This document shows, piece by piece, positions 1 through 7,918 of a stretch of DNA of 64,000 nt. This DNA comes from Sulfurovum sp. TSL6 (GTDB lineage: Bacteria > Campylobacterota > Campylobacteria > Campylobacterales > Sulfurovaceae): contig NZ_BPFJ01000002.1 in NCBI RefSeq assembly GCF_019972115.1, forward strand, positions 62,001 to 126,000, written 5' to 3'. The notes beneath the pieces were generated by a model, which worked only from the letters and a program-made list of their open reading frames with translations, did not search any database and had not been told where the DNA came from. Every line of letters starts with the position of its first letter. The stretch's first letter is position 1. The position numbers were made by a program, and so were the translations under genes.

Positions 1-543
1 TGTATTATCGACCAGGTTTCCGGCTATCACACCATACTTATGCGTCTGATCCATAGGTACTCCTTCTATGGCAATGATAGAGCATTGGTATTTTTCGTAG
101 ACTTCAATCATCTGCTTGAGTACACCCTCATTCCCATTGGTACAGAGATCATCTGCCAGGATCACAGCAAATGGTTCATTTCCTATAAGTGTTTCTCCTG
201 TGAGGATAGCATGTCCAAGACCTTTCATCTCTACTTGTCTTGTGTATGAGAAAGTACATTGATCTATCAGAGAACGGATCTCATCAAGAAGATGCTCTTT
301 GCTCGTACCCTTGATCTGCTGTTCCAGTTCATAAGAGATATCAAAATGGTCTTCTATGGCACGTTTACCACGACCTGTAATGATAGCCATTGTATTAAGA
401 CCCGCTTCCAGTGCTTCTTCCACACCATACTGGATGAGTGGTTTAGTGAGGACTGGTAGCATCTCTTTTGGTGTGGCTTTGGTCGCGGGAAGGAAACGGG
501 TACCGTATCCTGCAGCAGGGAATAGACATTTTCTGATTCTCAA
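1..543 (-). CDS. galU: UTP--glucose-1-phosphate uridylyltransferase, 3' end outside window
   Basis: This gene makes UDP-glucose from UTP and glucose-1-phosphate, the entry point for sugar-nucleotide synthesis in the cytoplasm. The 181 residues present start RKCLFPAAGYGTRFLPATKA, the nucleotide-binding G-x-G-T-R-F-L-P-A-T-K signature of bacterial GalU, followed by KEMLPVLTKPLIQYGVEEA and the AIITGRGKRAIEDHFD block. The start is a TTG at 543 whose last bases overlap the TGA stop of galE (TTGA), so translation is probably coupled. It is the last gene visible in the tviB-wbpP-galE-galU operon. The C-terminal part lies beyond base 1. Family assignment is firm; only the exact start codon is uncertain. 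Confidence 0.93.
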   Translation of the reverse strand, partial: MRIRKCLFPAAGYGTRFLPATKATPKEMLPVLTKPLIQYGVEEALEAGLNTMAIITGRGKRAIEDHFDISYELEQQIKGTSKEHLLDEIRSLIDQCTFSYTRQVEMKGLGHAILTGETLIGNEPFAVILADDLCTNGNEGVLKQMIEVYEKYQCSIIAIEGVPMDQTHKYGVIAGNLVDNT

Positions 544-1562
544 ATTTTTTTCTCCCAGTCTAACGTTGTTTGACAGATGACTTCTAGATCATCATATTTT
601 GGTTGCCAATGCATGGCATTTTTGATCTTTGTATTGTCAGAGATGAGGATGGCAGGATCTCCTGCACGTCTTTCTTTAATCTCCACAGTAAAATCAACGC
701 CGGAGACTTTTTTCATGGTATCAATAACTTCTTTGACTGAGAAGCCTCGACTATACCCTACATTGAACACATCGCTATCATGATCTTCAAGATACTCCAA
801 AGCTTCTATGTGTGCCTGAGCCAGATCTACAACATGGATGTAGTCACGTATACCTGTACCATCATGGGTAGGATAATCTTCTCCAAAAATATACATCTTT
901 TCACGCTTGCCTGTGGCAGCTTCTGCAGCTACCTTAATGAGCAGTGTGGCATTTTCAGTGGACTGACCGATATGACCATCAGGGTCAGAACCGGCAACAT
1001 TAAAATAACGTAGTGCTGCATACTTGAAATCATCATAAGCCAAGGCTGTGTCTTTGAGCACTCTTTCACTCATAAGTTTACTCATCCCATAAGGGTTGAT
1101 AGGATCTGTTGGATCACTCTCTTTAAGCCCTGTCTCCAAATTTACAACAGTAGCATCAGGCTCTCCATACGTGGCTGCTGTTGAAGAAAAGATAAATTTC
1201 TTTACTCCATTCTCTGTAGCACACTTTATGAGATTCGCAGTATTGGCAGTGTTATTAAGGTAATACTTTAAAGGGTTTTCAACACTTTCTGGTACCACAA
1301 GCGAAGCGGCAAAGTGGATAATGGCATCAAAACTATTTTCTCTCATGATACTTTCGATCTTATTGAAGTTAGAAAGGTCTTCTTTAATGAAATTCAAGTT
1401 TACACTGTTTTCTTTTGCGATAACCATTAATGTATCAATAGTCACTTGAAATCCTGTAACAAGATTATCAAGAATTGTAATTTGATGATCACCGTTTTCA
1501 AGTAACAACTTTACCACATGAGAACCTATGTAGCCCGCACCACCTGTAACAAGAATATGCAC
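540..1562 (-). CDS. galE: UDP-glucose 4-epimerase
   Basis: A 340-residue extended short-chain dehydrogenase that interconverts UDP-glucose and UDP-galactose with bound NAD. The N-terminus has the Rossmann motif GGAGYIGSH (residues 7-15), then HFAAS, FSSTAATYG and the catalytic Tyr-x-x-x-Lys as YGMSK near residue 156. RYFNVAG and the substrate-binding GTGIRDYIHVVDLA block are typical of GalE rather than of other epimerases. Length matches the family. The start is GTG at 1562, overlapping the TAG stop of the upstream epimerase by one base, so it is co-translated within the nucleotide-sugar operon. It may feed galactose residues into lipooligosaccharide or capsule. Confidence 0.93.
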   Translation of the reverse strand: MHILVTGGAGYIGSHVVKLLLENGDHQITILDNLVTGFQVTIDTLMVIAKENSVNLNFIKEDLSNFNKIESIMRENSFDAIIHFAASLVVPESVENPLKYYLNNTANTANLIKCATENGVKKFIFSSTAATYGEPDATVVNLETGLKESDPTDPINPYGMSKLMSERVLKDTALAYDDFKYAALRYFNVAGSDPDGHIGQSTENATLLIKVAAEAATGKREKMYIFGEDYPTHDGTGIRDYIHVVDLAQAHIEALEYLEDHDSDVFNVGYSRGFSVKEVIDTMKKVSGVDFTVEIKERRAGDPAILISDNTKIKNAMHWQPKYDDLEVICQTTLDWEKKI

Positions 1563-2605
1563 TACTTATCTTCCTTCTTACCAATATTCTCAATATACCA
1601 CTCAATAGCTTCTTCCATACCCTGGTAAATGTCATGTGTTGGAGAATAACCCACAAAGTTCTGTGCTTTTGAAATGTTTGCATTGGAATGACGAATGTCC
1701 CCTGCTCGAAAATCTCTATAGATAGCCTCTTTTTCCGAGAAAGAACTTATATGGGTACTTAACTCTTTATTGATCAGTGCATAGAGTTCATTCAGTGTGT
1801 TTCTCCCACCTACTGCTACGTTGAATGCTTCACCAAATGCTTCTACATTATTTGTAGTTCCAGCTAGAAGGTTCATCTGGATAACATTGTCTATGTAAGT
1901 AAAGTCACGGCTCGTTTCACCATCACCGTTGATGTAGACTTCTTCACCTTCAAGAAGTGATCCAACCCATTTAGGAATAACCGCTGCATAAGCACCATTA
2001 GGGTCCTGTCGACGACCAAAAACGTTAAAATAACGTAAACCTAATGTTTCCATGTCATACGTACGTTTAAATACACCGGCATAGAGTTCATTTGTCATTT
2101 TCGTAGCTGCATAAGGAGAAAGAAGATTACCTGTACGTTCTTCTACTTTAGGAAGCTCTGATGAGTCACCATAAACGGAACTTGAACTTGCATAGACAAA
2201 TCGTTTGATCCCTGCATCTTTAGCTGCTGTAAGCATATTTAAAAAACCAGTGACGTTGGAACGATTGGAAGTTACAGGATCTGCTATAGAACGTGGTACT
2301 GAACCAAGTGCTGCTTGATGCAGTACAATGTCCACACCTTCACATGCTTTGACACAGGTGTCAAAATCAGCTATGTCACCTTCTATGAAAGTAAAGTTCT
2401 TCGCAGCCTCTTCATCTACCTGAGCCAATACATCATCGATGTTATGCTGATAGCCTGTAGAAAAGTTATCTAACCCAACTACCTTTTGGTTATGTGAAAG
2501 TAAGAACTCTGTTAAATTAGACCCGATAAATCCAGCATTCCCTGTTACTAACCACGTTTTCTGTTCCGTTTTAAAATGTTCTAAAAGGTCTTCAAAAGCT
2601 GTCAT
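1562..2605 (-). CDS. wbpP: UDP-N-acetylglucosamine 4-epimerase (WbpP/TviC type)
   Basis: A 347-residue SDR epimerase. It has the NAD motif GNAGFIGSNL (near residue 23), the SSSSVYGD serine block and the YAATK catalytic pair near residue 163. The roughly 20-residue N-terminal extension before the Rossmann fold (the EDLLEHFKTEQKTWLVTG stretch) and GSVPRSIADP are features of WbpP/TviC enzymes that convert UDP-GlcNAc to UDP-GalNAc. The gene directly upstream encodes a TviB/WbpO dehydrogenase; the pair makes UDP-GalNAcA in the Vi-antigen and Pseudomonas O6 pathways. ATG overlaps the upstream TAA (TAATG). Substrate preference (N-acetylated versus plain sugar) is inferred from similarity and context. 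Confidence 0.85.
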   Translation of the reverse strand: MTAFEDLLEHFKTEQKTWLVTGNAGFIGSNLTEFLLSHNQKVVGLDNFSTGYQHNIDDVLAQVDEEAAKNFTFIEGDIADFDTCVKACEGVDIVLHQAALGSVPRSIADPVTSNRSNVTGFLNMLTAAKDAGIKRFVYASSSSVYGDSSELPKVEERTGNLLSPYAATKMTNELYAGVFKRTYDMETLGLRYFNVFGRRQDPNGAYAAVIPKWVGSLLEGEEVYINGDGETSRDFTYIDNVIQMNLLAGTTNNVEAFGEAFNVAVGGRNTLNELYALINKELSTHISSFSEKEAIYRDFRAGDIRHSNANISKAQNFVGYSPTHDIYQGMEEAIEWYIENIGKKEDK

Positions 2606-3861
2606 TAAAGTTTCCCATCACTCTCTTCAAGCTTTGACTTGATATCGTAAATAACAGTATTATTCCCATGTTTAAGTTTATCGATATCTAATCCGTTAAA
2701 CTTATCATGTGCAACAGCTAGTACAACAACATCATACCCTGAATCTGGTGATTTAAGAAGATCAATTCCATATTCACGTTTCACTTCAGCAGGATCTGCC
2801 CAAGGGTCATAGACCTCAACGTCAGTTCCAAACTCTTGAAGCTCTTTAATAACATCAATCACACGAGAGTTTCTAATGTCTGGACAATTTTCTTTAAAGG
2901 TAATACCCAATACTAAAACTTTTGAACCTTCAATCTTATGACCTTTTTTGATCATCAGTTTAATCACTTGATTTGCCACATAGATACCCATGTTGTCATT
3001 AAGACGACGACCGGCAAGGATGATCTCAGGGTTATACCCTACTTCCTGTGCTTTATGTGTCAAGTAATATGGATCAACACCGATACAATGTCCTCCTACA
3101 AGACCCGGACGGAAAGGAAGAAAATTCCACTTCGTTCCTGCTGCTTCAAGTACAGCTTCAGTATCTATGCCAAGTTTATTGAAGATGATCGCAAGTTCAT
3201 TGACAAAAGCAATGTTAATATCTCTTTGAGAGTTTTCGATGACCTTTGCTGCTTCAGCCACTTTAAGAGAAGGAGCCAAATGTGTTCCTGCAGTGATCAC
3301 ACTTGCATAAAGCTCATCTACTTTTTTACCTATCTCAGGAGTAGAGCCTGAAGTCACTTTTAAGATCTTTGTCACCGTATGCTCTTTATCTCCCGGGTTG
3401 ATACGTTCTGGTGAGTATCCACAAAAGAAATCTTCGTTGAATTTAAGTCCAGAGAACTTTTCAAGTACAGGTACACAATCTTCTTCCGTTGCTCCAGGAT
3501 ATACAGTTGACTCATAGATGACAATATCATCTTTTTTAAGTACTTTACCGATGGATTCACTGGCTTTAAGCAGTGGTGTTAGGTCTGGACGTTTATGATC
3601 ATCTATTGGCGTAGGTACAGTGACCACATATATATTACAATCAGCTATCTCATCTAAAACATTGGTGAATTTCATACCGTTAGACAACGCCTCATTCACT
3701 TGATCTTCACTTAGTTCCAATGTACGGTCCACACCAGAATTAAGCTCATCAACACGCCACTGAGCGATATCAAACCCAACTACTTGGTACTTCTCCGAAA
3801 ATGCATGTGCCAAAGGCAAACCAACATATCCAAGTCCGATTATTGCTATCTTATGTGCCAT
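2605..3861 (-). CDS. tviB: UDP-N-acetyl sugar 6-dehydrogenase (TviB/WbpO type)
   Basis: A 418-residue NAD-dependent nucleotide-sugar dehydrogenase that oxidises C6 of a UDP-sugar twice to give the uronic acid. The N-terminal Rossmann motif is [33 protein letters not shown] marks the UDP-GlcNAc/GalNAc dehydrogenase branch. The catalytic cysteine is in [12 protein letters not shown] near residue 258, and the C-terminal UDP-binding domain carries [15 protein letters not shown]. It is the first gene of the operon with wbpP, galE and galU, so the likely product is UDP-GalNAcA or UDP-GlcNAcA for surface polysaccharide. The promoter should lie in the AT-rich stretch upstream of 3861. Confidence 0.88.
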   Translation of the reverse strand: MAHKIAIIGLGYVGLPLAHAFSEKYQVVGFDIAQWRVDELNSGVDRTLELSEDQVNEALSNGMKFTNVLDEIADCNIYVVTVPTPIDDHKRPDLTPLLKASESIGKVLKKDDIVIYESTVYPGATEEDCVPVLEKFSGLKFNEDFFCGYSPERINPGDKEHTVTKILKVTSGSTPEIGKKVDELYASVITAGTHLAPSLKVAEAAKVIENSQRDINIAFVNELAIIFNKLGIDTEAVLEAAGTKWNFLPFRPGLVGGHCIGVDPYYLTHKAQEVGYNPEIILAGRRLNDNMGIYVANQVIKLMIKKGHKIEGSKVLVLGITFKENCPDIRNSRVIDVIKELQEFGTDVEVYDPWADPAEVKREYGIDLLKSPDSGYDVVVLAVAHDKFNGLDIDKLKHGNNTVIYDIKSKLEESDGKL

Positions 3862-4143
3862 ATAAAAATCCTGCTCTTAAATTACTAGTATTATATCTAA
3901 ATGAGGGTTAGAACATAATGTGATACGACGCCTAACACCTTATAAGGATCTCAGTGAAATCTCACCTCAAACTTATTTTGATGGGATTATAGTATAAAGA
4001 TGTCATATTTATGTAATATTTGTATCTAATATAAAAATCTAAACATCCATATAACTCATTTAATATAAACCTTCAGTGATTTTTCTAGTATTAAAAAGTC
4101 ATTCTGTTTGGTTATAAGTAATAGGAGTATTAATTAATATTTA

Positions 4144-4159
4144 TCCGATATAAGGATTC
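4144..4159 (+). other. possible decayed attL
   Basis: TCCGATATAAGGATTC matches 12 of 16 bases of the tRNA-Asn 3' region at 9350-9365 (TCCGGCACGAGGATTC), in the same orientation. All four differences are transitions (G to A or C to T). It lies about 45 bases outside the left arm-type repeats, where an attL core is expected. The match is short and the region AT-rich, so chance similarity is possible. Confidence 0.3.
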
Positions 4160-4204
4160 ATATTAATAATAAAATAGTCTACTTAATGATATAAGTAATC
4201 AATA

Positions 4205-4223
4205 TACCCCTTAAGGTACCCCT
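4205..4223. repeat. left arm-type integrase repeats (paired TACCCC)
   Basis: Two copies of TACCCC, at 4205-4210 and 4217-4222, separated by six bases. The reverse complement GGGGTA recurs at 9141-9146, 9164-9169 and 9186-9191 beside the integrase. G-rich repeats of this kind at both ends of an element are typical arm-type binding sites of DUF4102/P4-type tyrosine integrases. Binding is inferred. Confidence 0.5.
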
Positions 4224-4255
4224 ATTTTTCAATGGAGCAATTTAAATCACTATTT

Positions 4256-4477
4256 TTATTCGAAATGTTTAATTGTTTTGCATATCTCTTTTTGCTGTGC
4301 TATTAACTGCTTATACTCTTTCATTAGAGTATAAAGTTCAGGACTGACTTTTAAAGCATTCATCTTTGATCTTTCTTTACCTTCAGGTGTTATAGGCCCC
4401 TTTGTTTTTAACCAAGGTTTTGTTTTCATTATACGTTCACGCTGCATTTGTCTAAACTCTCGACTACTTGTTTTCAT
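4256..4477 (-). CDS. small basic protein with TPEGKxRSxxNALK motif
   Basis: A 73-residue protein of unknown function. It contains GPITPEGKERSKMNALK, which resembles a short motif (G-x-x-TPEGKARSxxNAL) in small basic proteins scattered through proteobacterial genomes and mobile elements; that family has no assigned function that I know of. The ATG at 4477 is preceded on the minus strand by a strong ribosome site (AAAGGAGA, eight bases before). An ATG seven codons upstream exists but lacks this site. It overlaps the end of the upstream gene by 14 bases, so the two are probably translated together and may work together. Confidence 0.6.
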   Translation of the reverse strand: MKTSSREFRQMQRERIMKTKPWLKTKGPITPEGKERSKMNALKVSPELYTLMKEYKQLIAQQKEICKTIKHFE

Positions 4478-5135
4478 GTACCGTCTCCTTTGCTTCATAT
4501 ACCTCTGCTTCGGTCACTTCTTTATATTCAATCCGTTTTTCGTTTTCATTTTCATCTTTTTTTTCTGAGTTTTGGTGAAGATGGTTATGCTGATTTGCCT
4601 CCTTAATGAAAGTAGTTCGCTTTGGGTTAGTTATCTCATTGATAGCCATAATACTTTTACGGGTCTCCTGCATGACTTTTAATTGCATATTAGAGAGCTT
4701 AGTGAAGTTATCCAACTGCTTACCTGCCTCACCCATTAAGTTACGTGTTACAGTGCCATTAAAGAGCTGTAATTGCATGATGTTGGTAGTCAGCATAGTT
4801 AGAAGTGCTTTTGAATCACCACTTTGAACCTCATTTATTATCTTCACAATATCATCATGTAAAACTTGCTGTGAGATAGGAGGCATATCTTTCCCATTTT
4901 GTTCAAGTATATTTACCATTCCCCTGTGCATAGGACTACTGAATTGTTTTGTTGCAAGTTCTTCAGCATCTTTTCTTCTATTCAGCCCTTTTTCAAATGC
5001 TTGTATCACTTGTTCATCTTTCATCAGCTTACTCGATATATTTAGTTCATCAAACAACTCTTCAAGCGTATAATGATCTTCTGCATACACCTCTATATTT
5101 TCAAGTATCTCTGATGTTAGTTTCCATCTTGCCAT
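4464..5135 (-). CDS. unknown protein with N-terminal helix-turn-helix-like segment
   Basis: A 223-residue protein I cannot assign. The N-terminus (WKLTSEILENIEVYAEDHYTLEELFDEL) looks like a terminase-small-subunit or transposase-type helix-turn-helix that asks which step follows. The middle is helical with repeated Met/Gln/Leu, and SIMAINEITNPKRTTFIKEANQ resembles an AIKNP-x-x-x-x-x-KQAN pattern I associate with small proteobacterial proteins next to TPEGKxRS proteins; that pairing is seen here too. The C-terminal 40 residues are acidic and low-complexity. A good ribosome site (AAAGGA) precedes the ATG. A DNA-binding role is a guess. Confidence 0.55.
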   Translation of the reverse strand: MARWKLTSEILENIEVYAEDHYTLEELFDELNISSKLMKDEQVIQAFEKGLNRRKDAEELATKQFSSPMHRGMVNILEQNGKDMPPISQQVLHDDIVKIINEVQSGDSKALLTMLTTNIMQLQLFNGTVTRNLMGEAGKQLDNFTKLSNMQLKVMQETRKSIMAINEITNPKRTTFIKEANQHNHLHQNSEKKDENENEKRIEYKEVTEAEVYEAKETVHENK

Positions 5136-5323
5136 TTAGTTTCCTTTTAAATCTGGTAGAGAAGAACTGAGTACTACATCTCAATTAGGAGTGTGGTACC
5201 TTTGTATTTAGTTTTGAGTTTGTGAGTAGTTTTTACTTTGTGTATAGTTATAACTTTGTTGTCTATCATTTCTAAGAGTGTTAAATCTAAGCCTCTTAAA
5301 ATAAGACTCTTAAATCTGATAGG

Positions 5324-5716
5324 CTATAAGTCATAGCCATTCTCCTCTTTTATCTCTAGCCATCTATCCGAAACTATGAATATAAGTTCATCAGACAATG
5401 AAAACTGGTGATATTTAAGAGTACTGTCACTTCGTCCACCTGATGACCTCTCTACATCTATAAGTCCTTTGGCTTCAAGTTGAGTGATGGTTCGTCTAAG
5501 TTTTGATTGGCATATCCCTACTAACTGAGAAAAGTTGTATATAGCCAAACGATCATTCCATTTGTCAAAGTGGATGGTTTTTCTAAATACTACAAGAAGT
5601 ACATCTCTTTCATCTCTATTGAAATTACCATCCATAATACGTTGGAACAATAGAGATTTGTAAAACTCATCAAGCTTAATACTCTCTCCGTGGTACTTTA
5701 CAGATAAGTTACTCAT
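5324..5716 (-). CDS. winged-helix protein, phage replication protein O-like
   Basis: A 130-residue protein. Residues 15-80 (DEFYKSLLFQRIMDGNFNRDERDVLLVVFRKTI, then LSQ-type recognition helix QLVGICQSKLRRTITQLEAKGLI) follow the N-terminal domain of lambda-type replication protein O: a short helix bundle, a conserved R-K-T, then a winged helix followed by KGLI. In phages this domain binds the origin and loads helicase; here it stands alone without the helicase-binding half. ATG at 5716 is preferred over an upstream TTG and overlaps the Rha-like gene by eight bases. It suggests the element can, or once could, replicate. Confidence 0.6.
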   Translation of the reverse strand: MSNLSVKYHGESIKLDEFYKSLLFQRIMDGNFNRDERDVLLVVFRKTIHFDKWNDRLAIYNFSQLVGICQSKLRRTITQLEAKGLIDVERSSGGRSDSTLKYHQFSLSDELIFIVSDRWLEIKEENGYDL

Positions 5717-6425
5717 TCGCAAGTCTTTCCAAGATCAATGGCTTAATCCCTTTTCGACTTCCATTCGTAGCCATTACCTCATCAAGTAACTCTATTACTT
5801 CTAATTCTGAAGATTCAATAGCTTCTACTATATCACCTGAATATATATCTCGAAGTGTTTTCCCACACTTTGGTGCAACTACTCCAATATAAGAGTAAAT
5901 AGCATCGGTTACGAGCTTGTAATAAGGACATACCTTATATGGTCTACCTCTTTGTAACTCTGCATATTGACAAAACTCTTTTATCTTATCCTGAAGAAGT
6001 TTTCGAGTATCTTTTCCCTGATCCCTTGCTTCAAGCCATTCTTGATTTAACCTATTGGTCTGACTTGCTACCCTTGCAGATATTGCTTCTGTAGCTGCAA
6101 CTTTATATGCTTGTATAAAGCCCCACTTAAATTCTTCTGCTTGTTTACCCGTGATACTCATACAAATAAAAGTAAAAGCATCTGCATCAAGTTCAAAATA
6201 CGGATATTCTCGTCCTTTTACCACTCTAGTTTGATTGCGCAATTTTCCGCCACCAATCATTGCTTCAAAACTGTGAAAGTCTCTTATTTTCCTTAATAAA
6301 TCTTTATGGTTTATTTCGAAATATTTAGAGATTTGTATTGATGATGCAAAAGGTTCCCCTGAGTGAAATAACATTGCTTTTGTTATATGCTCAATTGTTG
6401 GATTATCTACTTTAACTAACATCAT
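5709..6425 (-). CDS. Rha-family phage regulatory protein
   Basis: A 238-residue protein. The first 110 residues match the Rha domain: SSIQISKYFEINHKDLLRKIRDF (DNA-binding helix pair), a charged linker ending KGREYPYFELDADAFTFICMSITGKQAEEFKWGFIQAY. The last stretch corresponds to the family hallmark Y-x-x-x-x-D-x-F-x-x-x-x-x-x-x-G-K-x-A-x-x-F-K. Rha proteins of phages such as phi-80 and P22 affect infection in IHF-deficient hosts and act as regulators. The C-terminal half (including QRGRPYKVCPYYKLVTDAIY) is unassigned. ATGA overlap with the AlpA-like gene indicates an operon. Confidence 0.75.
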   Translation of the reverse strand: MMLVKVDNPTIEHITKAMLFHSGEPFASSIQISKYFEINHKDLLRKIRDFHSFEAMIGGGKLRNQTRVVKGREYPYFELDADAFTFICMSITGKQAEEFKWGFIQAYKVAATEAISARVASQTNRLNQEWLEARDQGKDTRKLLQDKIKEFCQYAELQRGRPYKVCPYYKLVTDAIYSYIGVVAPKCGKTLRDIYSGDIVEAIESSELEVIELLDEVMATNGSRKGIKPLILERLANE

Positions 6426-6604
6426 GCTGTTGCTCCCAAGTTATCCAACTCTTCTTTTTTGAATATTGTGATGCGTGGTGAAAGTTTGATAGGTGTAAGC
6501 CGTCCTTGTTTAGCATATAGCCATATCGTTGAGAGGGCTATCCCAAGATATTCCGCGGCTTCTTTTGCTCTGTAGTTTTGTTTGTAGTATTGTGCTTCTC
6601 TCAT
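6422..6604 (-). CDS. AlpA/MerR-like helix-turn-helix protein (excisionase or regulator)
   Basis: A 60-residue protein made almost wholly of one MerR-like winged helix-turn-helix: RAKEAAEYLGIALSTIWLYAKQGRLTPIKLSPRITIFKKEELDNL. This is the AlpA/excisionase arrangement (helix-turn-helix, then the wing with the R-x-T-x-F-x-x-x-E-L ending). AlpA activates the integrase in P4-like elements, and related proteins act as directionality factors. It is the first gene of the alpA-rha-repO block, so the roughly 135 bases upstream should contain that block's promoter. Confidence 0.75.
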   Translation of the reverse strand: MREAQYYKQNYRAKEAAEYLGIALSTIWLYAKQGRLTPIKLSPRITIFKKEELDNLGATA

Positions 6605-6739
6605 AGTATTAACCTTTGTTATATGGTGTTGTTTTGTATAAGCTTATGAGAGAAGTATATTAAAGTTGAAGATAGGTTAACAAGGTTGTATAGAGGGCCA
6701 TTGACAACTATGTTATGAATACTGCATTTGAGAACATGG

Positions 6740-7918
6740 TTATTTTTCTGTTATGTTATAACCGCTAAAGTAGCATTGATACTTTTTATTATCAATTTGT
6801 TCCTTTACAAATTTATGATATGTTCCTACGGTTTTAGATTCAAACTTCTCAGGAAAGAGTTGCTTGGTATCTGTCCAGTAACGACTAATCTCATCAGCAA
6901 TAAAAGCATTATCAAAACCAGCTTTTTTACAATCATATACAAAGAGTGCATCTGCAAAACGTCCTCCAATTGGTTTTCTTTTATCTTTCTTGTAAATCTC
7001 ACACTCTCCAAAATCGCATTTAAAGATATTATTTTCATCGCCTAATAGATCATAAATATTGAGTATTCTTGTTGAATCTTCTTCAAAGTCATTTTTAATT
7101 TTTGTAATATATTCTTTTAATTCATCCAAGGGCTTTGTAAGGTCTAGTTCCACATATGTAGATGTACTTTTAGTCACACCATAATCAATGAAAAAGTCAT
7201 TTTCATCATTATCAGATAATGCATAAGGATTATTATATAAAGGAATACTACTTGTAATATAATCTCTTTTTATAAGGGTACTATGAGGAGTTATTCTGAA
7301 TTCATCTTGATTAACAGTAAAATAAAATTTACGAACTAGTTCTAGTTCTTCTTCAGTTAAAACCCATTGTCTATCTTTATCAAAATATTCAGTAGATGTA
7401 TTAATGTTTGTTGGAAGTATTTGTTTTATGTTAATTGTTTTGTAATTGCCAAATAAAGCATTGGCTCGTTCCTCGCCTAAAATATTGACAAAGTCATGAC
7501 GATATACAAGGTTGATTATTTTGTAGTTAAAAGGTTTTTCATTAGAAAATGTTAAAAATTTAGCATGTTTGATTAAGTTGTAGTATAAAGCAAAGACTTC
7601 TAAATCTATACTGTGTAGTTTTTTTATGCGTTCAATATAGGTGTCAAAAAATCCTTGAAATGTTTGTCTATCTAGCATTTTTATAAGCCCAGAAATATTG
7701 TTATATATTTCATTTAACTTTTTAGTATTGAAAATGTATAGGTTGCAGTGTATATCCCGGTAGCCACATTCAGCATTGAAAACATGAGATGCTTCAAAAA
7801 CACTCATATCTTTTGTTTCATTTTCAAAAATAGTGTATATATCACTATCCCTTACAAATAGATCAAGCTCTTTTATTTTTTCACGTTTTTCACGTTCTAC
7901 TTTAGTTGGTGCTGCCAT
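6740..7918 (-). CDS. unknown 392-residue protein of the integrated element
   Basis: I do not recognise this protein. It starts MAAPTKVEREKREKIKELDL, is rich in Lys, Asp, Asn and Tyr, and has no signal peptide or membrane segment. The C-terminal 80 residues (KPIGGRFADALFVYDCKKAGFDNAFIADEIS followed by YWTD) contain alternating hydrophobic and charged residues typical of a folded soluble domain. An ATG eight codons further upstream is possible, but this start has the more protein-like N-terminus. It overlaps the end of the integrase gene by 17 bases, so it may be the cargo expressed with the integrase. Cargo genes in this position of small islands are often defence or interference genes; nothing in the sequence shows that here. 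Confidence 0.6.
   Translation of the reverse strand: MAAPTKVEREKREKIKELDLFVRDSDIYTIFENETKDMSVFEASHVFNAECGYRDIHCNLYIFNTKKLNEIYNNISGLIKMLDRQTFQGFFDTYIERIKKLHSIDLEVFALYYNLIKHAKFLTFSNEKPFNYKIINLVYRHDFVNILGEERANALFGNYKTINIKQILPTNINTSTEYFDKDRQWVLTEEELELVRKFYFTVNQDEFRITPHSTLIKRDYITSSIPLYNNPYALSDNDENDFFIDYGVTKSTSTYVELDLTKPLDELKEYITKIKNDFEEDSTRILNIYDLLGDENNIFKCDFGECEIYKKDKRKPIGGRFADALFVYDCKKAGFDNAFIADEISRYWTDTKQLFPEKFESKTVGTYHKFVKEQIDNKKYQCYFSGYNITEK

Larger units (their letters stand above)
3862..4255. other. gene-free AT-rich gap containing the left end of the integrated element
   Basis: About 390 bases with no convincing coding sequence, very rich in A and T. The tviB side should hold that operon's promoter (minus strand), but I see no single compelling -35/-10 pair. 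Towards the right are two closely spaced TACCCC repeats (4205-4223) that match repeats next to the integrase at the other end, and at 4144-4159 a sequence resembling the tRNA-Asn 3' end. I read this gap as the junction between chromosome and the integrated element. Confidence 0.5.

Noticed and set aside
5210-5323. Direct repeats (AAGAGTGTTAAATCT and AAGACTCTTAAATCT) in the element.
   Set aside because: Only two imperfect copies in AT-rich spacer; not enough to call an origin iteron set.
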